Positions 9,865 through 20,084 of a stretch of DNA of 64,000 nt are shown piece after piece. The notes beneath the pieces were generated by a model, which searched no databases, was not told where the DNA came from, and saw only the letters and a program-made list of their open reading frames with translations. The stretch is from Streptomyces sp. NBC_00464 (GTDB taxonomy: Bacteria > Actinomycetota > Actinomycetes > Streptomycetales > Streptomycetaceae), in NCBI RefSeq assembly GCF_036013915.1, contig NZ_CP107899.1, positions 6,076,001-6,140,000 of the forward strand, written 5' to 3'. Every line of letters starts with the position of its first letter. The first letter of the stretch is position 1. The position numbers and the translations under genes were made by a program.

Positions 9865-10844
9865 CGCCAGCGGTGAAGGACGAAATCTCTCGGCTTCCCG
9901 TAACCCGGACCTGCTGCAGGAAGGCAGAAGTCTCGGCGATTCTTCGGTTCGCGGGTGGGCTGCACCTGGTGAGCGGCCGGATTGTGATCGAGGCGGAGCT
10001 GGACACCGCGATGGCGGCGCGCCGGCTGAAGCGGGACATTCTCGAGATCTTCGGGCACAGCTCGGAGCTGATTGTGATGGCACCCGGCGGGCTGCGGCGC
10101 GGCTCGCGCTATGTCGTGCGGGTGGTGGCGGGCGGCGACCAGCTGGCCCGGCAGACGGGCCTGGTGGACGGCCGCGGCCGTCCCATCCGCGGTCTTCCCC
10201 CGCAGGTGGTCTCGGGGGCCACCTGCGATGCGGAGGCCGCCTGGCGCGGGGCCTTCCTCGCCCACGGCTCGCTCACCGAGCCGGGCCGCTCCTCCTCGCT
10301 GGAGGTGACCTGCCCGGGCCCGGAGGCCGCGCTCGCGCTGGTCGGCGCCGCCCGCAGGCTCTCCATCGCGGCGAAGGCCCGCGAGGTGCGCGGCGTGGAC
10401 CGCGTCGTCGTCCGCGACGGCGACGCGATCGGCGCGCTGCTCACCCGGCTCGGCGCCCATGAGTCGGTGCTGGCCTGGGAGGAGCGGCGGATGCGCCGCG
10501 AGGTCCGCGCCACCGCCAACCGGCTCGCCAACTTCGACGACGCGAACCTGCGCCGGTCCGCCCGTGCCGCGGTGGCGGCGGGCGCCCGGGTGGGGCGCGC
10601 GCTGGAGATCCTCGGCGAGGAGGTCCCCGAGCACCTCGCGGCGGCCGGACGGCTGCGCATGGAGCACAAGCAGGCCTCCCTGGAGGAGCTGGGCGCCCTC
10701 GCCGACCCGCCGCTGACCAAGGACGCCGTCGCCGGCCGGATCCGCCGCCTCCTGGCGATGGCCGACAAGCGGGCCCAGGACCTGGGGATCCCGAGCACGG
10801 AATCCACCCTCAGCGAAGAGCTGGCCGACGGCCTCGTCGGCTGA
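9855..10844 (+). CDS. whiA: Sporulation transcription regulator WhiA
   Basis: The 329-residue protein shows the N-terminal WhiA domain (KDEISRLP, then [16 protein letters not shown]), LAGLIDADG-like folds in the middle, and a C-terminal helix-turn-helix ([23 protein letters not shown], here given in parts: [20 protein letters not shown]). In Streptomyces it works with WhiB to activate cell-division genes and stop growth during sporulation septation. It is last in the uvrC-rapZ-yvcK-whiA string, overlaps yvcK by 10 bp, and is followed by a hairpin terminator. Confidence 0.97.
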   Translation: MAMTPAVKDEISRLPVTRTCCRKAEVSAILRFAGGLHLVSGRIVIEAELDTAMAARRLKRDILEIFGHSSELIVMAPGGLRRGSRYVVRVVAGGDQLARQTGLVDGRGRPIRGLPPQVVSGATCDAEAAWRGAFLAHGSLTEPGRSSSLEVTCPGPEAALALVGAARRLSIAAKAREVRGVDRVVVRDGDAIGALLTRLGAHESVLAWEERRMRREVRATANRLANFDDANLRRSARAAVAAGARVGRALEILGEEVPEHLAAAGRLRMEHKQASLEELGALADPPLTKDAVAGRIRRLLAMADKRAQDLGIPSTESTLSEELADGLVG

Positions 10845-10940
10845 TGCGCACCCCCTGCCGACGACCTGCGGCGGGAACACCCCGCGCACCCGCGGGCGTT
10901 GACGCTGCGTAATCGTCGCAGCGAGTGGGACCGGACAACC

Positions 10941-10976
10941 GGAGGCCCGTACTCCTACTGGGGAGTACGGGCCTCC
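10941..10976 (+). terminator. Hairpin terminator between whiA and gap
   Basis: A perfect 15-bp inverted repeat (10941-10955 with 10962-10976, 6-nt loop) lies about 100 bp after whiA and insulates the developmental operon from gap. Confidence 0.8.
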
Positions 10977-11088
10977 GCCGTTCCTACGGCCCTGCTCGAT
11001 GTCACCCCGAGGGCTTCGGAGAGGTAGGGTCGGAGGCGGTCGGGGACATCCCATACAACTCGCCGGCGTCGAAAACCGGCGTACCTAA

Positions 11089-12114
<1,026 letters not shown>

Positions 12115-12146
12115 TCCTCGGATCGGCAGGCACCTCGATGTGAGCA

Positions 12147-12186
12147 CGGGGCTCGAACAGCGCAACGTAGCGCCGTTCGAGCCCCG
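12147..12186 (+). terminator. Hairpin in the gap-pgk intergenic region
   Basis: Arms 12147-12158 and 12175-12186 (12 bp perfect) with further pairing inside. It could be a partial terminator or an mRNA-processing/stability hairpin giving different gap and pgk levels. Confidence 0.65.
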
Positions 12187-12222
12187 CTGCATGCTCCCTC
12201 GTCCTCCAAGGAGTCCAGACAG

Positions 12223-13434
12223 ATGAAGACGATCGACGAACTTCTCGCCGAAGGGGTCACCGGCAAGCGCGTATTCGTCCGCGCCGACCTCAACGTGCCG
12301 CTCAGCGGGACCACCATCACCGACGACGGCCGCATCCGCGCCGTCGAGCCGACCGTGCGCAAGCTGGCCGAGGCCGGCGCCCGGGTCGTCGTCGCCTCGC
12401 ACCTGGGCCGCCCGAAGGGTGCCCCGGACCCGGCGTTCTCGCTGGCGCCCGCGGCCACCCGCCTCGGTGAGCTGCTCGGGACCGACGTGGCCTTCGCGAC
12501 CGACACGGTCGGCGAGTCCGCCCGCGCCACCGTCGCCGCGCTCACCGACGGCCAGGTCGCCGTCATCGAGAACCTCCGCTTCAACGCCGGCGAGACGTCG
12601 AAGGACGACGCCGAGCGCGGCGCCTTCGCCGACCAGCTGGCCGAGCTCGCCGATGTGTACGTGGGTGACGGCTTCGGAGCCGTCCACCGCAAGCACGCCT
12701 CGGTCTTCGACCTCCCGGCCCGGCTGCCGCACGCCGCGGGCGACCTGATCGCCACCGAGGTCGGCGTCCTGAAGAAGCTCACCGACGACGTGCAGCGCCC
12801 CTACGCGGTCGTGCTCGGCGGCGCCAAGGTCTCGGACAAGCTCGGCGTCATCGACCACCTGCTGGAGCGCGCCGACCGCATCCTCATCGGCGGCGGCATG
12901 GCGTACACCTTCCTCAAGGCCCAGGGCCACGAGGTCGGCAGTTCGCTGCTGCAGGAGGACCAGATCCCGGTGGTGCTGGAGTACCTCAAGCGCGCCGAGG
13001 AGAAGGGCGTGGAGTTCGTGCTCCCCGTCGACGTCGTCGTCGCCCCGGCGTTCCCGGACCTCAAGACCAAGGCCCCGGCCAACCCCACCACCGTCGCCGC
13101 CGACGCCATGCCGGCCGGCCAGATGGGGCTGGACAACGGTCCGGAGACCAACAAGCTCTACGCATCGAAGCTCGCCGACGCGGCCACCGTCTTCTGGAAC
13201 GGCCCGATGGGCGTCTTCGAGCACCCCGATTTCGCCGAGGGCACCCGGGCCGTCGCCCAGGCCCTCGTCGACTCCTCGGGCTTCAGCGTGGTCGGCGGTG
13301 GCGACTCCGCCGCCGCGGTCCGCATCCTGGGCTTCGACGAGAACGCGTTCGGACACATCTCGACCGGTGGCGGCGCCAGCCTCGAATACCTCGAGGGCAA
13401 GACGCTTCCCGGCCTCGCCGCTCTGGAGGACTGA
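12223..13434 (+). CDS. pgk: Phosphoglycerate kinase
   Basis: It transfers phosphate from 1,3-bisphosphoglycerate to ADP. The 403-residue length is typical. N-terminal RADLNVPLSG and the HLGRPKG loop bind substrate. GGAKVSDKLGVI and the nucleotide-site loop GGGDSAAAV near residue 360 mark the C-terminal domain. The ATG follows AAGGAGTCC. tpiA begins 6 bp after the stop, so the pair is co-transcribed. Confidence 0.97.
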   Translation: MKTIDELLAEGVTGKRVFVRADLNVPLSGTTITDDGRIRAVEPTVRKLAEAGARVVVASHLGRPKGAPDPAFSLAPAATRLGELLGTDVAFATDTVGESARATVAALTDGQVAVIENLRFNAGETSKDDAERGAFADQLAELADVYVGDGFGAVHRKHASVFDLPARLPHAAGDLIATEVGVLKKLTDDVQRPYAVVLGGAKVSDKLGVIDHLLERADRILIGGGMAYTFLKAQGHEVGSSLLQEDQIPVVLEYLKRAEEKGVEFVLPVDVVVAPAFPDLKTKAPANPTTVAADAMPAGQMGLDNGPETNKLYASKLADAATVFWNGPMGVFEHPDFAEGTRAVAQALVDSSGFSVVGGGDSAAAVRILGFDENAFGHISTGGGASLEYLEGKTLPGLAALED

Positions 13435-13440
13435 CCTTTC

Positions 13441-14217
13441 ATGACCACTCGCACCCCGCTGATGGCGGGCAACTGGAAGATGAACCTCAACCACCTCGAG
13501 GCCATCGCCCACGTCCAGAAGCTCGCCTTCGCCCTGGCCGACAAGGACTACGACGCCGTAGAGGTCGCCGTCCTGCCGCCCTTCACCGACCTGCGTTCCG
13601 TGCAGACGCTGGTCGACGGCGACAAGCTGAAGATCAAGTACGGCGCCCAGGACATCTCGGCGCACGACTCCGGCGCGTACACCGGTGAGATCTCCGGCCC
13701 GATGCTCGCCAAGCTGAAGTGCGCCTTCGTCGCCGTCGGCCACAGCGAGCGCCGCCAGTACCACGCGGAGACCGACGAGGTCTGCAACGCCAAGGTGAAG
13801 GCCGCGTTCAAGTACGGCCTGACCCCGATCCTCTGCGTCGGCGAGGGCCTGGACATCCGCAAGGCCGGTGACCAGGTCGCGTACACCCTCGCGCAGCTCG
13901 ACGGCGGGCTGAAGGACATCCCGGCCGAGCAGGCCGAGACCATCGTGATCGCCTACGAGCCCGTCTGGGCCATCGGCACCGGCGAGGTCGCCACCCCCGA
14001 GGACGCGCAGGAGGTCTGCGGTGCGATCCGTGGCCGCCTCGCCGAGCTGTACTCGCAGGAGCTGGCCGACGCGGTCCGTATCCAGTACGGCGGCTCGGTG
14101 AAGTCCGGCAACGTGGCCGCGATCATGGCGCAGCCCGATGTGGACGGCGCGCTGATCGGCGGCGCCGCACTGGACGCCGACGAGTTCGTCAAGATCGTCC
14201 GCTTCCGCGACCAGTGA
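13441..14217 (+). CDS. tpiA: Triosephosphate isomerase
   Basis: It interconverts dihydroxyacetone phosphate and glyceraldehyde 3-phosphate. The 258-residue TIM barrel has all catalytic residues: Lys13 in AGNWKMN, His101 in VGHSERR, and Glu173 in [11 protein letters not shown]. The phosphate-binding GGSVK is near residue 219. It sits 6 bp after pgk. Confidence 0.97.
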   Translation: MTTRTPLMAGNWKMNLNHLEAIAHVQKLAFALADKDYDAVEVAVLPPFTDLRSVQTLVDGDKLKIKYGAQDISAHDSGAYTGEISGPMLAKLKCAFVAVGHSERRQYHAETDEVCNAKVKAAFKYGLTPILCVGEGLDIRKAGDQVAYTLAQLDGGLKDIPAEQAETIVIAYEPVWAIGTGEVATPEDAQEVCGAIRGRLAELYSQELADAVRIQYGGSVKSGNVAAIMAQPDVDGALIGGAALDADEFVKIVRFRDQ

Positions 14218-14250
14218 GTATGCGCTAGCGCGGATCCGTCGTACCCTTGC

Positions 14251-14280
14251 GGGGGCCAGGAGGGCAGCCTCCCGGCCCCC
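14251..14280 (+). terminator. Hairpin after tpiA
   Basis: GGGGGCC-A-GGAGG pairs with CCTCC-C-GGCCCCC around a short loop, with one A-C mismatch. It lies between tpiA and secG. Confidence 0.55.
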
Positions 14281-14326
14281 GTTGTTCGCACATGCAGTCA
14301 GGAATTCCGGAAAGTAGGGACCAGCC

Positions 14327-14563
14327 GTGATTTTGGGGTTCGAGATCGCCCTGATCGTCTTCAGCCTGCTGCTGATGCTGCTGGTGCTGATGCACAAGGG
14401 GAAGGGCGGCGGCCTTTCCGACATGTTCGGTGGCGGAATGCAGTCCTCCGTCGGCGGTTCCTCGGTTGCCGAGCGCAACCTCGACCGGATCACCGTCGTG
14501 GTCGGTCTGGCCTGGTTCGCGTGCATCGTGGTGCTTGGTCTGCTCATCAAGCTGGACAACTGA
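14327..14563 (+). CDS. secG: Preprotein translocase subunit SecG
   Basis: This 78-residue membrane protein of the SecYEG channel has a first hydrophobic helix (ALIVFSLLLMLLVLM), the conserved loop HKGKGGGLSDMFGGG, and a second helix (VVVGLAWFACIVVLGLLI). The GTG start follows AAGTAGGGACC. Its place after gap-pgk-tpiA is common in Gram-positive genomes. Confidence 0.95.
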   Translation: MILGFEIALIVFSLLLMLLVLMHKGKGGGLSDMFGGGMQSSVGGSSVAERNLDRITVVVGLAWFACIVVLGLLIKLDN

Positions 14564-14603
14564 CCCGTCGTACGCGATTCCGGTGAGGGTGTAACTCCAA
14601 CCA

Positions 14604-14632
14604 CTGGACGCGCGTTGGGCCTTACGTAGACT
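14604..14632 (+). promoter_or_regulatory. Probable vegetative promoter of rbpA
   Basis: A -35-like CTGGAC (14604-14609) and -10 TAGACT (14627-14632) are separated by 17 bp and lie 40 bp before the rbpA GTG. They match the HrdB pattern. A sigma-R promoter is also expected for this gene from S. coelicolor work, but I could not identify one with confidence. Confidence 0.5.
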
Positions 14633-14671
14633 GGGGCATCTTCGAGCACCATCACGCAGGGAGTTACGACC

Positions 14672-15007
14672 GTGGCAAGTGGCAACGCGATCCGGGGAAG
14701 CCGGGTCGGAGCGGGGCCGATGGGGGAGGCCGAGCGCGGCGAGTCCGCGCCACGGGCCCGCATCTCCTTCTGGTGCTCCAACGGGCACGAGACGCAGCCG
14801 AGCTTCGCCCATGACGCGCAGGTACCGGAGACCTGGGACTGCCCGCGCTGCGGATTCCCGGCCGGCCAGGACCGGGACAGCCCGCCCGATCCGCCGCGCA
14901 CCGAGCCGTACAAGACGCATCTGGCGTACGTGCGGGAGCGGCGCAGTGACGCGGACGGCGAGGCCATCCTTGCCGAAGCCCTTGCCAAACTCCGCGGCGA
15001 GATCTGA
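14672..15007 (+). CDS. rbpA: RNA polymerase-binding protein RbpA
   Basis: This 111-residue actinobacterial transcription factor binds RNA polymerase and group I/II sigma factors and stabilises open complexes. The core has the zinc-ligand set FWCSNGH and WDCPRCG, a basic linker, and the C-terminal sigma-interaction domain (TPYKTHL-like PYKTHLAYVRERR, then AEALAKLRGEI). The start is a GTG after GGGAGTTACGACC. It is monocistronic by its own promoter and terminator. Confidence 0.96.
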   Translation: MASGNAIRGSRVGAGPMGEAERGESAPRARISFWCSNGHETQPSFAHDAQVPETWDCPRCGFPAGQDRDSPPDPPRTEPYKTHLAYVRERRSDADGEAILAEALAKLRGEI

Positions 15008-15037
15008 CCTCTCGCGTGGCTCCGTAGAAGTTGTTCA

Positions 15038-15068
15038 CCGGCCGGACACCCCCAGGGTGCCCGGCCGG
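15038..15068 (+). terminator. Hairpin terminator after rbpA
   Basis: CCGGCCGG-A-CACCC pairs with GGGTG-C-CCGGCCGG with one mismatch and a 3-nt loop. Confidence 0.65.
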
Positions 15069-15171
15069 AACGCTTCTGCCGTGCCGCAGCCCGCCGTTGT
15101 CCCGTCCGCCGCCCTGATCAATTAGGTTGGAGGGGCAGCGGGGAACTGCGGTTACGAGAAGAAGTGGGCTG

Positions 15172-16833
15172 ATGTCCGGGATGAACGCACAAAGCCGAGC
15201 CAGGCTCAACCAGACGCCGGAATGGACCGCGCTGGGAAAGCACCGCGAGCAGCTCGGGACGACCCATCTGCGAGGGCTCTTCGCGGACGATCCGAAGCGC
15301 GGTACCGAATACACCCTGCGCGTCGGCGACCTGTACGTCGACTACTCCAAGCAGCTGGTCACCGAAGAGACGCTCCGGCTGCTCCGTGAGCTCGCCGCGG
15401 CCACCGGGGTCGCCGAGCTGCGGGACGCGATGTTCCGCGGCGACAAGATCAACACCACCGAGGACCGCGCCGTCCTCCACACCGCGCTCCGCGCCCCGCG
15501 CGACGCCGTGATCGAGGTCGACGGCGAGAACGTGGTGCCCGCCGTGCACGCGGTGCTCGACAAGATGGCAGCCTTCTCCGACCGCGTCAGGTCGGGCGAG
15601 TGGACCGGTCACACCGGCCGGCCGATCAAGAACATCGTCAACATCGGCATCGGCGGCTCCGACCTCGGCCCCGCCATGGCGTACGAGGCGCTGCGCTCCT
15701 TCACGGACCGCTCGCTGACCGTCCGCTTCGTCTCCAACGTCGACGGCGCCGACCTGCACGAGGCCGTGCGCGACCTCGACCCGGCCGAGACGCTGTTCGT
15801 CATCGCGTCCAAGACCTTCACCACGATCGAGACGATCACCAACGCCACCTCGGCCCGCGACTGGCTGCTGACCGGTCTGAGGGCCGGTCAGGACGCGGTG
15901 GCCAAGCACTTCGTGGCCCTGTCGACGAACGCCGAGAAGGTCTCCGACTTCGGCATCGACACCGCCAACATGTTCGAGTTCTGGGACTGGGTCGGCGGCC
16001 GCTACTCGTACGACTCCGCCATCGGCCTCTCGCTGATGATCGCCATCGGGCCGGACCGGTTCCGCGAGATGCTCGACGGCTTCCACCTCGTCGACGAGCA
16101 CTTCCGCACCGCCCCGGCCGAGGAGAACGCCCCGCTGCTGCTGGGCCTGCTGGGCGTCTGGTACGGCGCGTTCTTCGACGCCCAGTCGCATGCCGTGCTG
16201 CCCTACAGCCACTATCTGTCCAAGTTCACGGCGTACTTGCAGCAGCTCGACATGGAGTCCAACGGCAAGTCCGTGGACCGCGACGGCAATCCGGTCGACT
16301 GGCAGACGGGCCCGGTCGTCTGGGGCACCCCCGGCACCAACGGCCAGCACGCCTACTACCAGTTGATCCACCAGGGCACCAAGGTCATCCCGGCCGACTT
16401 CATCGGCTTCGCCGAGCCGGTCGAGGACCTGCTGCCCGGACTGGTCGCCCAGCACGACCTGCTGATGGCCAACTTCTTCGCCCAGACCCAGGCGCTGGCC
16501 TTCGGCAAGACGCCCGACGAGGTGCGCGCCGAGGGAGTCCCCGAGGAGCTGGTGCCGCACAAGACGTTCCGCGGCAACCACCCGACGACGACGATCCTCG
16601 CCGACCGGCTGACCCCGTCCGTGCTCGGCCAGCTGATCGCGCTGTACGAGCACAAGGTCTTCGTCCAGGGCGCCGTCTGGAACATCGACTCCTTCGACCA
16701 GTGGGGTGTCGAGCTCGGCAAGGTCCTCGCCAAGAAGATCGAGCCGGTGCTGACCGAGGGCAAGGGCGCCGAACAGCTCGACAGTTCGACCGCCGCGCTC
16801 GTTGCCGCATACCGCGAGCTGCGGGGGCGCTGA
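15172..16833 (+). CDS. pgi: Glucose-6-phosphate isomerase
   Basis: It interconverts glucose 6-phosphate and fructose 6-phosphate, the branch point between glycolysis and the pentose-phosphate genes encoded nearby on the other strand. From the ATG at 15172 (spaced after GAGAAGAAG) it has 553 residues; ATG 15181 is equally possible. Diagnostic motifs are [25 protein letters not shown], the PGI signature [18 protein letters not shown] and the C-terminal QWGVELGK. Confidence 0.96.
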   Translation: MSGMNAQSRARLNQTPEWTALGKHREQLGTTHLRGLFADDPKRGTEYTLRVGDLYVDYSKQLVTEETLRLLRELAAATGVAELRDAMFRGDKINTTEDRAVLHTALRAPRDAVIEVDGENVVPAVHAVLDKMAAFSDRVRSGEWTGHTGRPIKNIVNIGIGGSDLGPAMAYEALRSFTDRSLTVRFVSNVDGADLHEAVRDLDPAETLFVIASKTFTTIETITNATSARDWLLTGLRAGQDAVAKHFVALSTNAEKVSDFGIDTANMFEFWDWVGGRYSYDSAIGLSLMIAIGPDRFREMLDGFHLVDEHFRTAPAEENAPLLLGLLGVWYGAFFDAQSHAVLPYSHYLSKFTAYLQQLDMESNGKSVDRDGNPVDWQTGPVVWGTPGTNGQHAYYQLIHQGTKVIPADFIGFAEPVEDLLPGLVAQHDLLMANFFAQTQALAFGKTPDEVRAEGVPEELVPHKTFRGNHPTTTILADRLTPSVLGQLIALYEHKVFVQGAVWNIDSFDQWGVELGKVLAKKIEPVLTEGKGAEQLDSSTAALVAAYRELRGR

Positions 16834-16837
16834 GTCC

Positions 16838-17341
16838 GTGGCCACGGGGGAGGGGGACGTACGGCTGCGGGCCCCGGCCCACACGCCGGACCCGCGGGCC
16901 GTCGGCTGGTGGCGGGCGCAGTGGCTGCTGCTGACCGCCGTGCCGGTGGTGGTACTGGCCGTGCTGGGCGCGCTCATCGCGTCCGCCCGGTTCTGGCTGC
17001 TGCTGCCCGCCGCGGTCCTTGCGGTCCTCGGCATCGGCTGCGCCGTCCTCGTCCCCCTCTGGTGGTTCCGCACCCACCGCTGGGAGGTCACCGACGAGGC
17101 GGTGTACGTGCGGACGGGGGTGCTGTGGCAGGAGTGGCGGATCGCGCCGATGTCCCGGATCCAGACCGTGGACACCGTGCGCGGCCCGCTCGAACAGCTC
17201 TTCCGGCTCGCCACGGTCACCGTCACCACCGCCTCGGCCAAGGGCGCGGTCCGGATCGAGGGCCTCGACCACGAACTGGCGGCCGAGCTCGCCGAGCGGC
17301 TGACCCGGATCACCCAGGACACCCCCGGTGACGCCACGTGA
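16838..17341 (+). CDS. Membrane PH-domain (bPH2/YdbS-like) protein, small subunit
   Basis: From the GTG 4 bp after the pgi stop, the 167-residue product has two hydrophobic helices (QWLLLTAVPVVVLAVLGALI and FWLLLPAAVLAVLGIGCAVL), then a bacterial PH fold (VTDEAVYVRTG, RIAPMSRIQTVDTVRGPLE, FRLATVTVTTAS). This matches the YdbS family. Bacillus YdbS/YdbT protect against the two-peptide bacteriocin sublancin-like or related agents in some reports, but the role here is unknown. It overlaps the next gene (GTGA). Confidence 0.8.
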   Translation: MATGEGDVRLRAPAHTPDPRAVGWWRAQWLLLTAVPVVVLAVLGALIASARFWLLLPAAVLAVLGIGCAVLVPLWWFRTHRWEVTDEAVYVRTGVLWQEWRIAPMSRIQTVDTVRGPLEQLFRLATVTVTTASAKGAVRIEGLDHELAAELAERLTRITQDTPGDAT

Positions 17342-18855
17342 GCACCGCCGCCCCGGCCGGGGACTGGCGCCGCCTCGACCGGCGTACGGTTCTGGCCACC
17401 GCACTCGTCACGGCGGGCGTGGCGGCCGGAGCAGCCGTGCCGGTCACGCTCGGGCTCTCCGGACGGTTCGGGTTCGCCGCCGCCGTCGCCTGGGTACTGG
17501 CGGGCGCGGCCCTGCTGATCGCGGGCAGCGCCGGCGCCGACTACGTACGCTGGCGCCGCACCCGCTACCGCGTCGGTACCGACCGGGTCGAGCTCCACAC
17601 CGGCCTCCTGCTCGTCAGGAAACGCTCCCTGGCCAGGGAACGCATCCGCAGCGTCGATCTCACCGCGCACCTCCTCCAGCGCTTCCTCGGCCTCGTCACC
17701 GTCCGGATCGGCACCGGTGAGCACCACGGCGACGACTCGACCCTGGAACTCGACCCGGTCCTGCGCGCCGAGGGCGAACGGCTGCGCCGCGCGCTCCTGG
17801 AACGCGGGCTCACCGAAGCGTCCGGCAGCCACCGCGAGGGCGAACTCGTCGCGCTCGACCCGCGCTGGATCCGCTACGCACCGGTCTCGTTCGTGGCACC
17901 CGCACTCGGCGGCGCCGCGGCCGGGGCCGTGCTGCAGGTCAGCGACTGGTTCGGGGCACAGGGGCAGGTGATCGAGTGGGCGAGCGACCGGTTCCGGGAC
18001 TTCTCCCTGCCCTCCGCGGTCGCGCTCCTCGCCGTCGCCGCGACGCTCGCCGGCGCCGCCGGCGCACTGGGGCTCTGGGTCGAGATGTGGTGGAACTACC
18101 GCCTCGAACGCGAACCGGGCGGCACCCTGCGCATCCGGCGCGGGCTGCTCACCTCCCGCTCCGTCTCCATCGAGGAGCGGCGGCTGCGCGGGGTCGACCT
18201 CGTCGAGCCGCTCGGTGTCCGGCTGCTGGGCGCCGCCCGGGTCGACGCCATCACCACCGGACTGGCCAAGGACGACGAGGAGCAGCGCGGCGACCACAAC
18301 ACCCTGCTGCCCGCCGCGCCCCGGCCGGTCGCCGACGAGGCCGCCGCCGCGGTGCTGCGCGAGGTGGTGTCGCCGACCGCTGCCGCACTGACCGCACATC
18401 CGCCCGCCGCGCGCGGCCGACGCCTGCGCCGGGCGTACGGGGCGGTCCTGGTGCCCGTTCTGGTCCAGGCCCTGCTCGGTGCCCTGCTGACGCCCGTGCT
18501 GCTCTGGACCGCCCTGGGCTGCGCGGCTCTCGGGCTGCCCGTCGGAGTGCTGCTGGCGCGCGACGCGTACCGCGGTCTCGGACACGCCCTCAGCGGCGGC
18601 TACCTGGTCGCCCGCTCGGGCACCCTGCGCCGCTCCACCGCCGCGCTGGAGCGGGCCGGGGTGATCGGCTGGACGGTCCGGCAGTCGTACTTCCAGCGAC
18701 GGGCCGGGGTACTGAACATCACCGCGACGACGGCCGCCGGAGCGGGCGCCTACACGGTGTACGACGCGGACGCGTCCGAGGGGCTCGCCTTCGCCTCCGA
18801 GGCCGTCCCGGGGCTGCTGGAGCCCTTCCTGGAGCGGGTTCCGGCGGGGGAGTGA
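17338..18855 (+). CDS. Membrane PH-domain (bPH2/YdbT-like) protein, large subunit
   Basis: The 505-residue polytopic protein has paired helices followed by three bPH2-like segments: RYRVGTDRVELHTGLLLVRK, LEREPGGTLRIRRGLLTSRS and a third region near YLVARSGTLRRSTAALERAG. The typical motifs for this fold are RIRSVDLTAHLLQRFLGL and RLRGVDLVEPLGVRLLGAAR. It is translationally coupled to the small YdbS-like partner and probably forms a complex with it. Function is not established. Confidence 0.8.
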   Translation: MSTAAPAGDWRRLDRRTVLATALVTAGVAAGAAVPVTLGLSGRFGFAAAVAWVLAGAALLIAGSAGADYVRWRRTRYRVGTDRVELHTGLLLVRKRSLARERIRSVDLTAHLLQRFLGLVTVRIGTGEHHGDDSTLELDPVLRAEGERLRRALLERGLTEASGSHREGELVALDPRWIRYAPVSFVAPALGGAAAGAVLQVSDWFGAQGQVIEWASDRFRDFSLPSAVALLAVAATLAGAAGALGLWVEMWWNYRLEREPGGTLRIRRGLLTSRSVSIEERRLRGVDLVEPLGVRLLGAARVDAITTGLAKDDEEQRGDHNTLLPAAPRPVADEAAAAVLREVVSPTAAALTAHPPAARGRRLRRAYGAVLVPVLVQALLGALLTPVLLWTALGCAALGLPVGVLLARDAYRGLGHALSGGYLVARSGTLRRSTAALERAGVIGWTVRQSYFQRRAGVLNITATTAAGAGAYTVYDADASEGLAFASEAVPGLLEPFLERVPAGE

Positions 18856-18862
18856 GCCCCGG

Positions 18863-19219
18863 TCAGCCGTGTGTCGTGTCGATGACGCAGAAGCGGTTGC
18901 CCTCGGTGTCCGCGAGGACCACGAAGTCCGGGTCCTCGGGATACAGCTCCCAGTCGACCTCCACCGCCCCGAGCCCGATCAGCCGCGCCACCTCGGCGTC
19001 CTGCTCCTCGGTGTACAGGTCCAGGTGGACCCGGGGGACCTCCTGCACCGGGACGTCGCTCCGGCCCAGCGAGACCCCCGGCCCCGGCCCCTCGGCGGGG
19101 ACCAGCACCACCCACTTCTCGGTGAGCGGCTCGCGCTCGACGTAACCGAGCGCCGCCTTCCAGAAGGCCGCCGCACGCCGGACGTCCGACGCGCCCATCA
19201 CCACGCTTCCGATCTGCAT
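18863..19219 (-). CDS. VOC-superfamily (glyoxalase/bleomycin-resistance fold) protein
   Basis: A 118-residue single-domain protein with MQIGSVVMGASDVRRAAAFW at the N-terminus and a C-terminal DFVVLADTEGNRFCVID, where Glu and the paired strands fit the vicinal-oxygen-chelate fold. Substrate unknown. It is convergent with the PH-domain pair (7 bp apart) and lies downstream of pgl, separated from it by a hairpin. Confidence 0.82.
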   Translation of the reverse strand: MQIGSVVMGASDVRRAAAFWKAALGYVEREPLTEKWVVLVPAEGPGPGVSLGRSDVPVQEVPRVHLDLYTEEQDAEVARLIGLGAVEVDWELYPEDPDFVVLADTEGNRFCVIDTTHG

Positions 19220-19239
19220 GGGCCGAGCCTTTCACGACG

Positions 19240-19275
19240 CAGGCCCGGTCCGCTCCGAAGAGCGAACCGGGCCTG
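19240..19275 (-). terminator. Hairpin terminator at the end of the pentose-phosphate operon
   Basis: Arms 19240-19254 and 19261-19275 pair with one mismatch. It lies 24 bp past the pgl stop on the minus strand and precedes the VOC gene. Confidence 0.65.
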
Positions 19276-19298
19276 TGGTCACTGCCACTGACGTCGGG

Positions 19299-20084
19299 TC
19301 AGGCGGACGCCGGCGGATACAGGGCGCGCGGCAGCCGCGAGGCCGCCGCGGCGTCCAGCAGCCACAGCGTGCGGCTGCGACCGTACGCACCCGCCGCCGG
19401 GGCCTGGATCTCCCCCGCCCCCGACAGGGCGATGGCCGCGGCCTCCGCCTTGTCCTCGCCCGCCGCGAGCAGCCACACCTCGCGCGCCGCCCGGATCGCG
19501 GGCAGCGTGAGCGAGACACGGACGGGCGGCGGCTTGGGCGCCCCGTGCACACCGACGACGGTGCGCTCGGTCTCCCGTACCGCCGGCAGCTCCGGGAAGA
19601 GCGAGGCGACATGGGTGTCGGGTCCGACGCCCAGCATCAGCACGTCGAACACCGGAACCGGTCCGTGGTCCTCCGGACCGGCCGCTGCGGCCAGTTCGGC
19701 GGCGTACGCGGCGGCTGCCGCATCGACGTCCTGGCCGTACGGCCCGTCCGACGCGGGCATCGCGTGCACCCGGGACGGGTCCAGCGGTACCGAGTCCAGC
19801 AGGGCCTTGCGGGCCTGCGTGACATTGCGCTCGGGATCGCCGTCCGGCAGGAACCGCTCGTCGCCCCACCACAGGTCGAGCCGCGACCAGTCGACCGCGT
19901 CCCGGGCGGGCGCCTCGGCGAGCGCGGCCAGCAGGCCGTTGCCGTTGCGACCGCCGGTGAGCACCACCGAGGCGTAACCGCGTGCGGCCTGGGCGTCCAC
20001 GATCTTCGTGATCAGCCGGGCCGCCGCGGCCTGCGCCATCAGCTCCTTGTCGCGGTGCACGACGAGCTGCGGGACGACGCTCAC
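19299..20084 (-). CDS. pgl: 6-phosphogluconolactonase
   Basis: This 261-residue enzyme hydrolyses 6-phosphogluconolactone, the second oxidative pentose-phosphate step. Motifs of the family are VVLTGGRNGNGLLAAL, DLWWGDERFLP, and LMLGVGPDTHVASLFP. The GTG start overlaps the opcA stop (GTGA), which fixes the start and makes it the fourth translationally linked gene after tal, zwf and opcA. Confidence 0.94.
   Translation of the reverse strand: MSVVPQLVVHRDKELMAQAAAARLITKIVDAQAARGYASVVLTGGRNGNGLLAALAEAPARDAVDWSRLDLWWGDERFLPDGDPERNVTQARKALLDSVPLDPSRVHAMPASDGPYGQDVDAAAAAYAAELAAAAGPEDHGPVPVFDVLMLGVGPDTHVASLFPELPAVRETERTVVGVHGAPKPPPVRVSLTLPAIRAAREVWLLAAGEDKAEAAAIALSGAGEIQAPAAGAYGRSRTLWLLDAAAASRLPRALYPPASA

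Noticed and set aside
15118..18585. A minus-strand open frame of more than 1100 codons opposite pgi and the PH-domain genes.
   Set aside because: Same reason: codon-bias shadow of real plus-strand genes, with low-complexity Gly/Asp/His composition.
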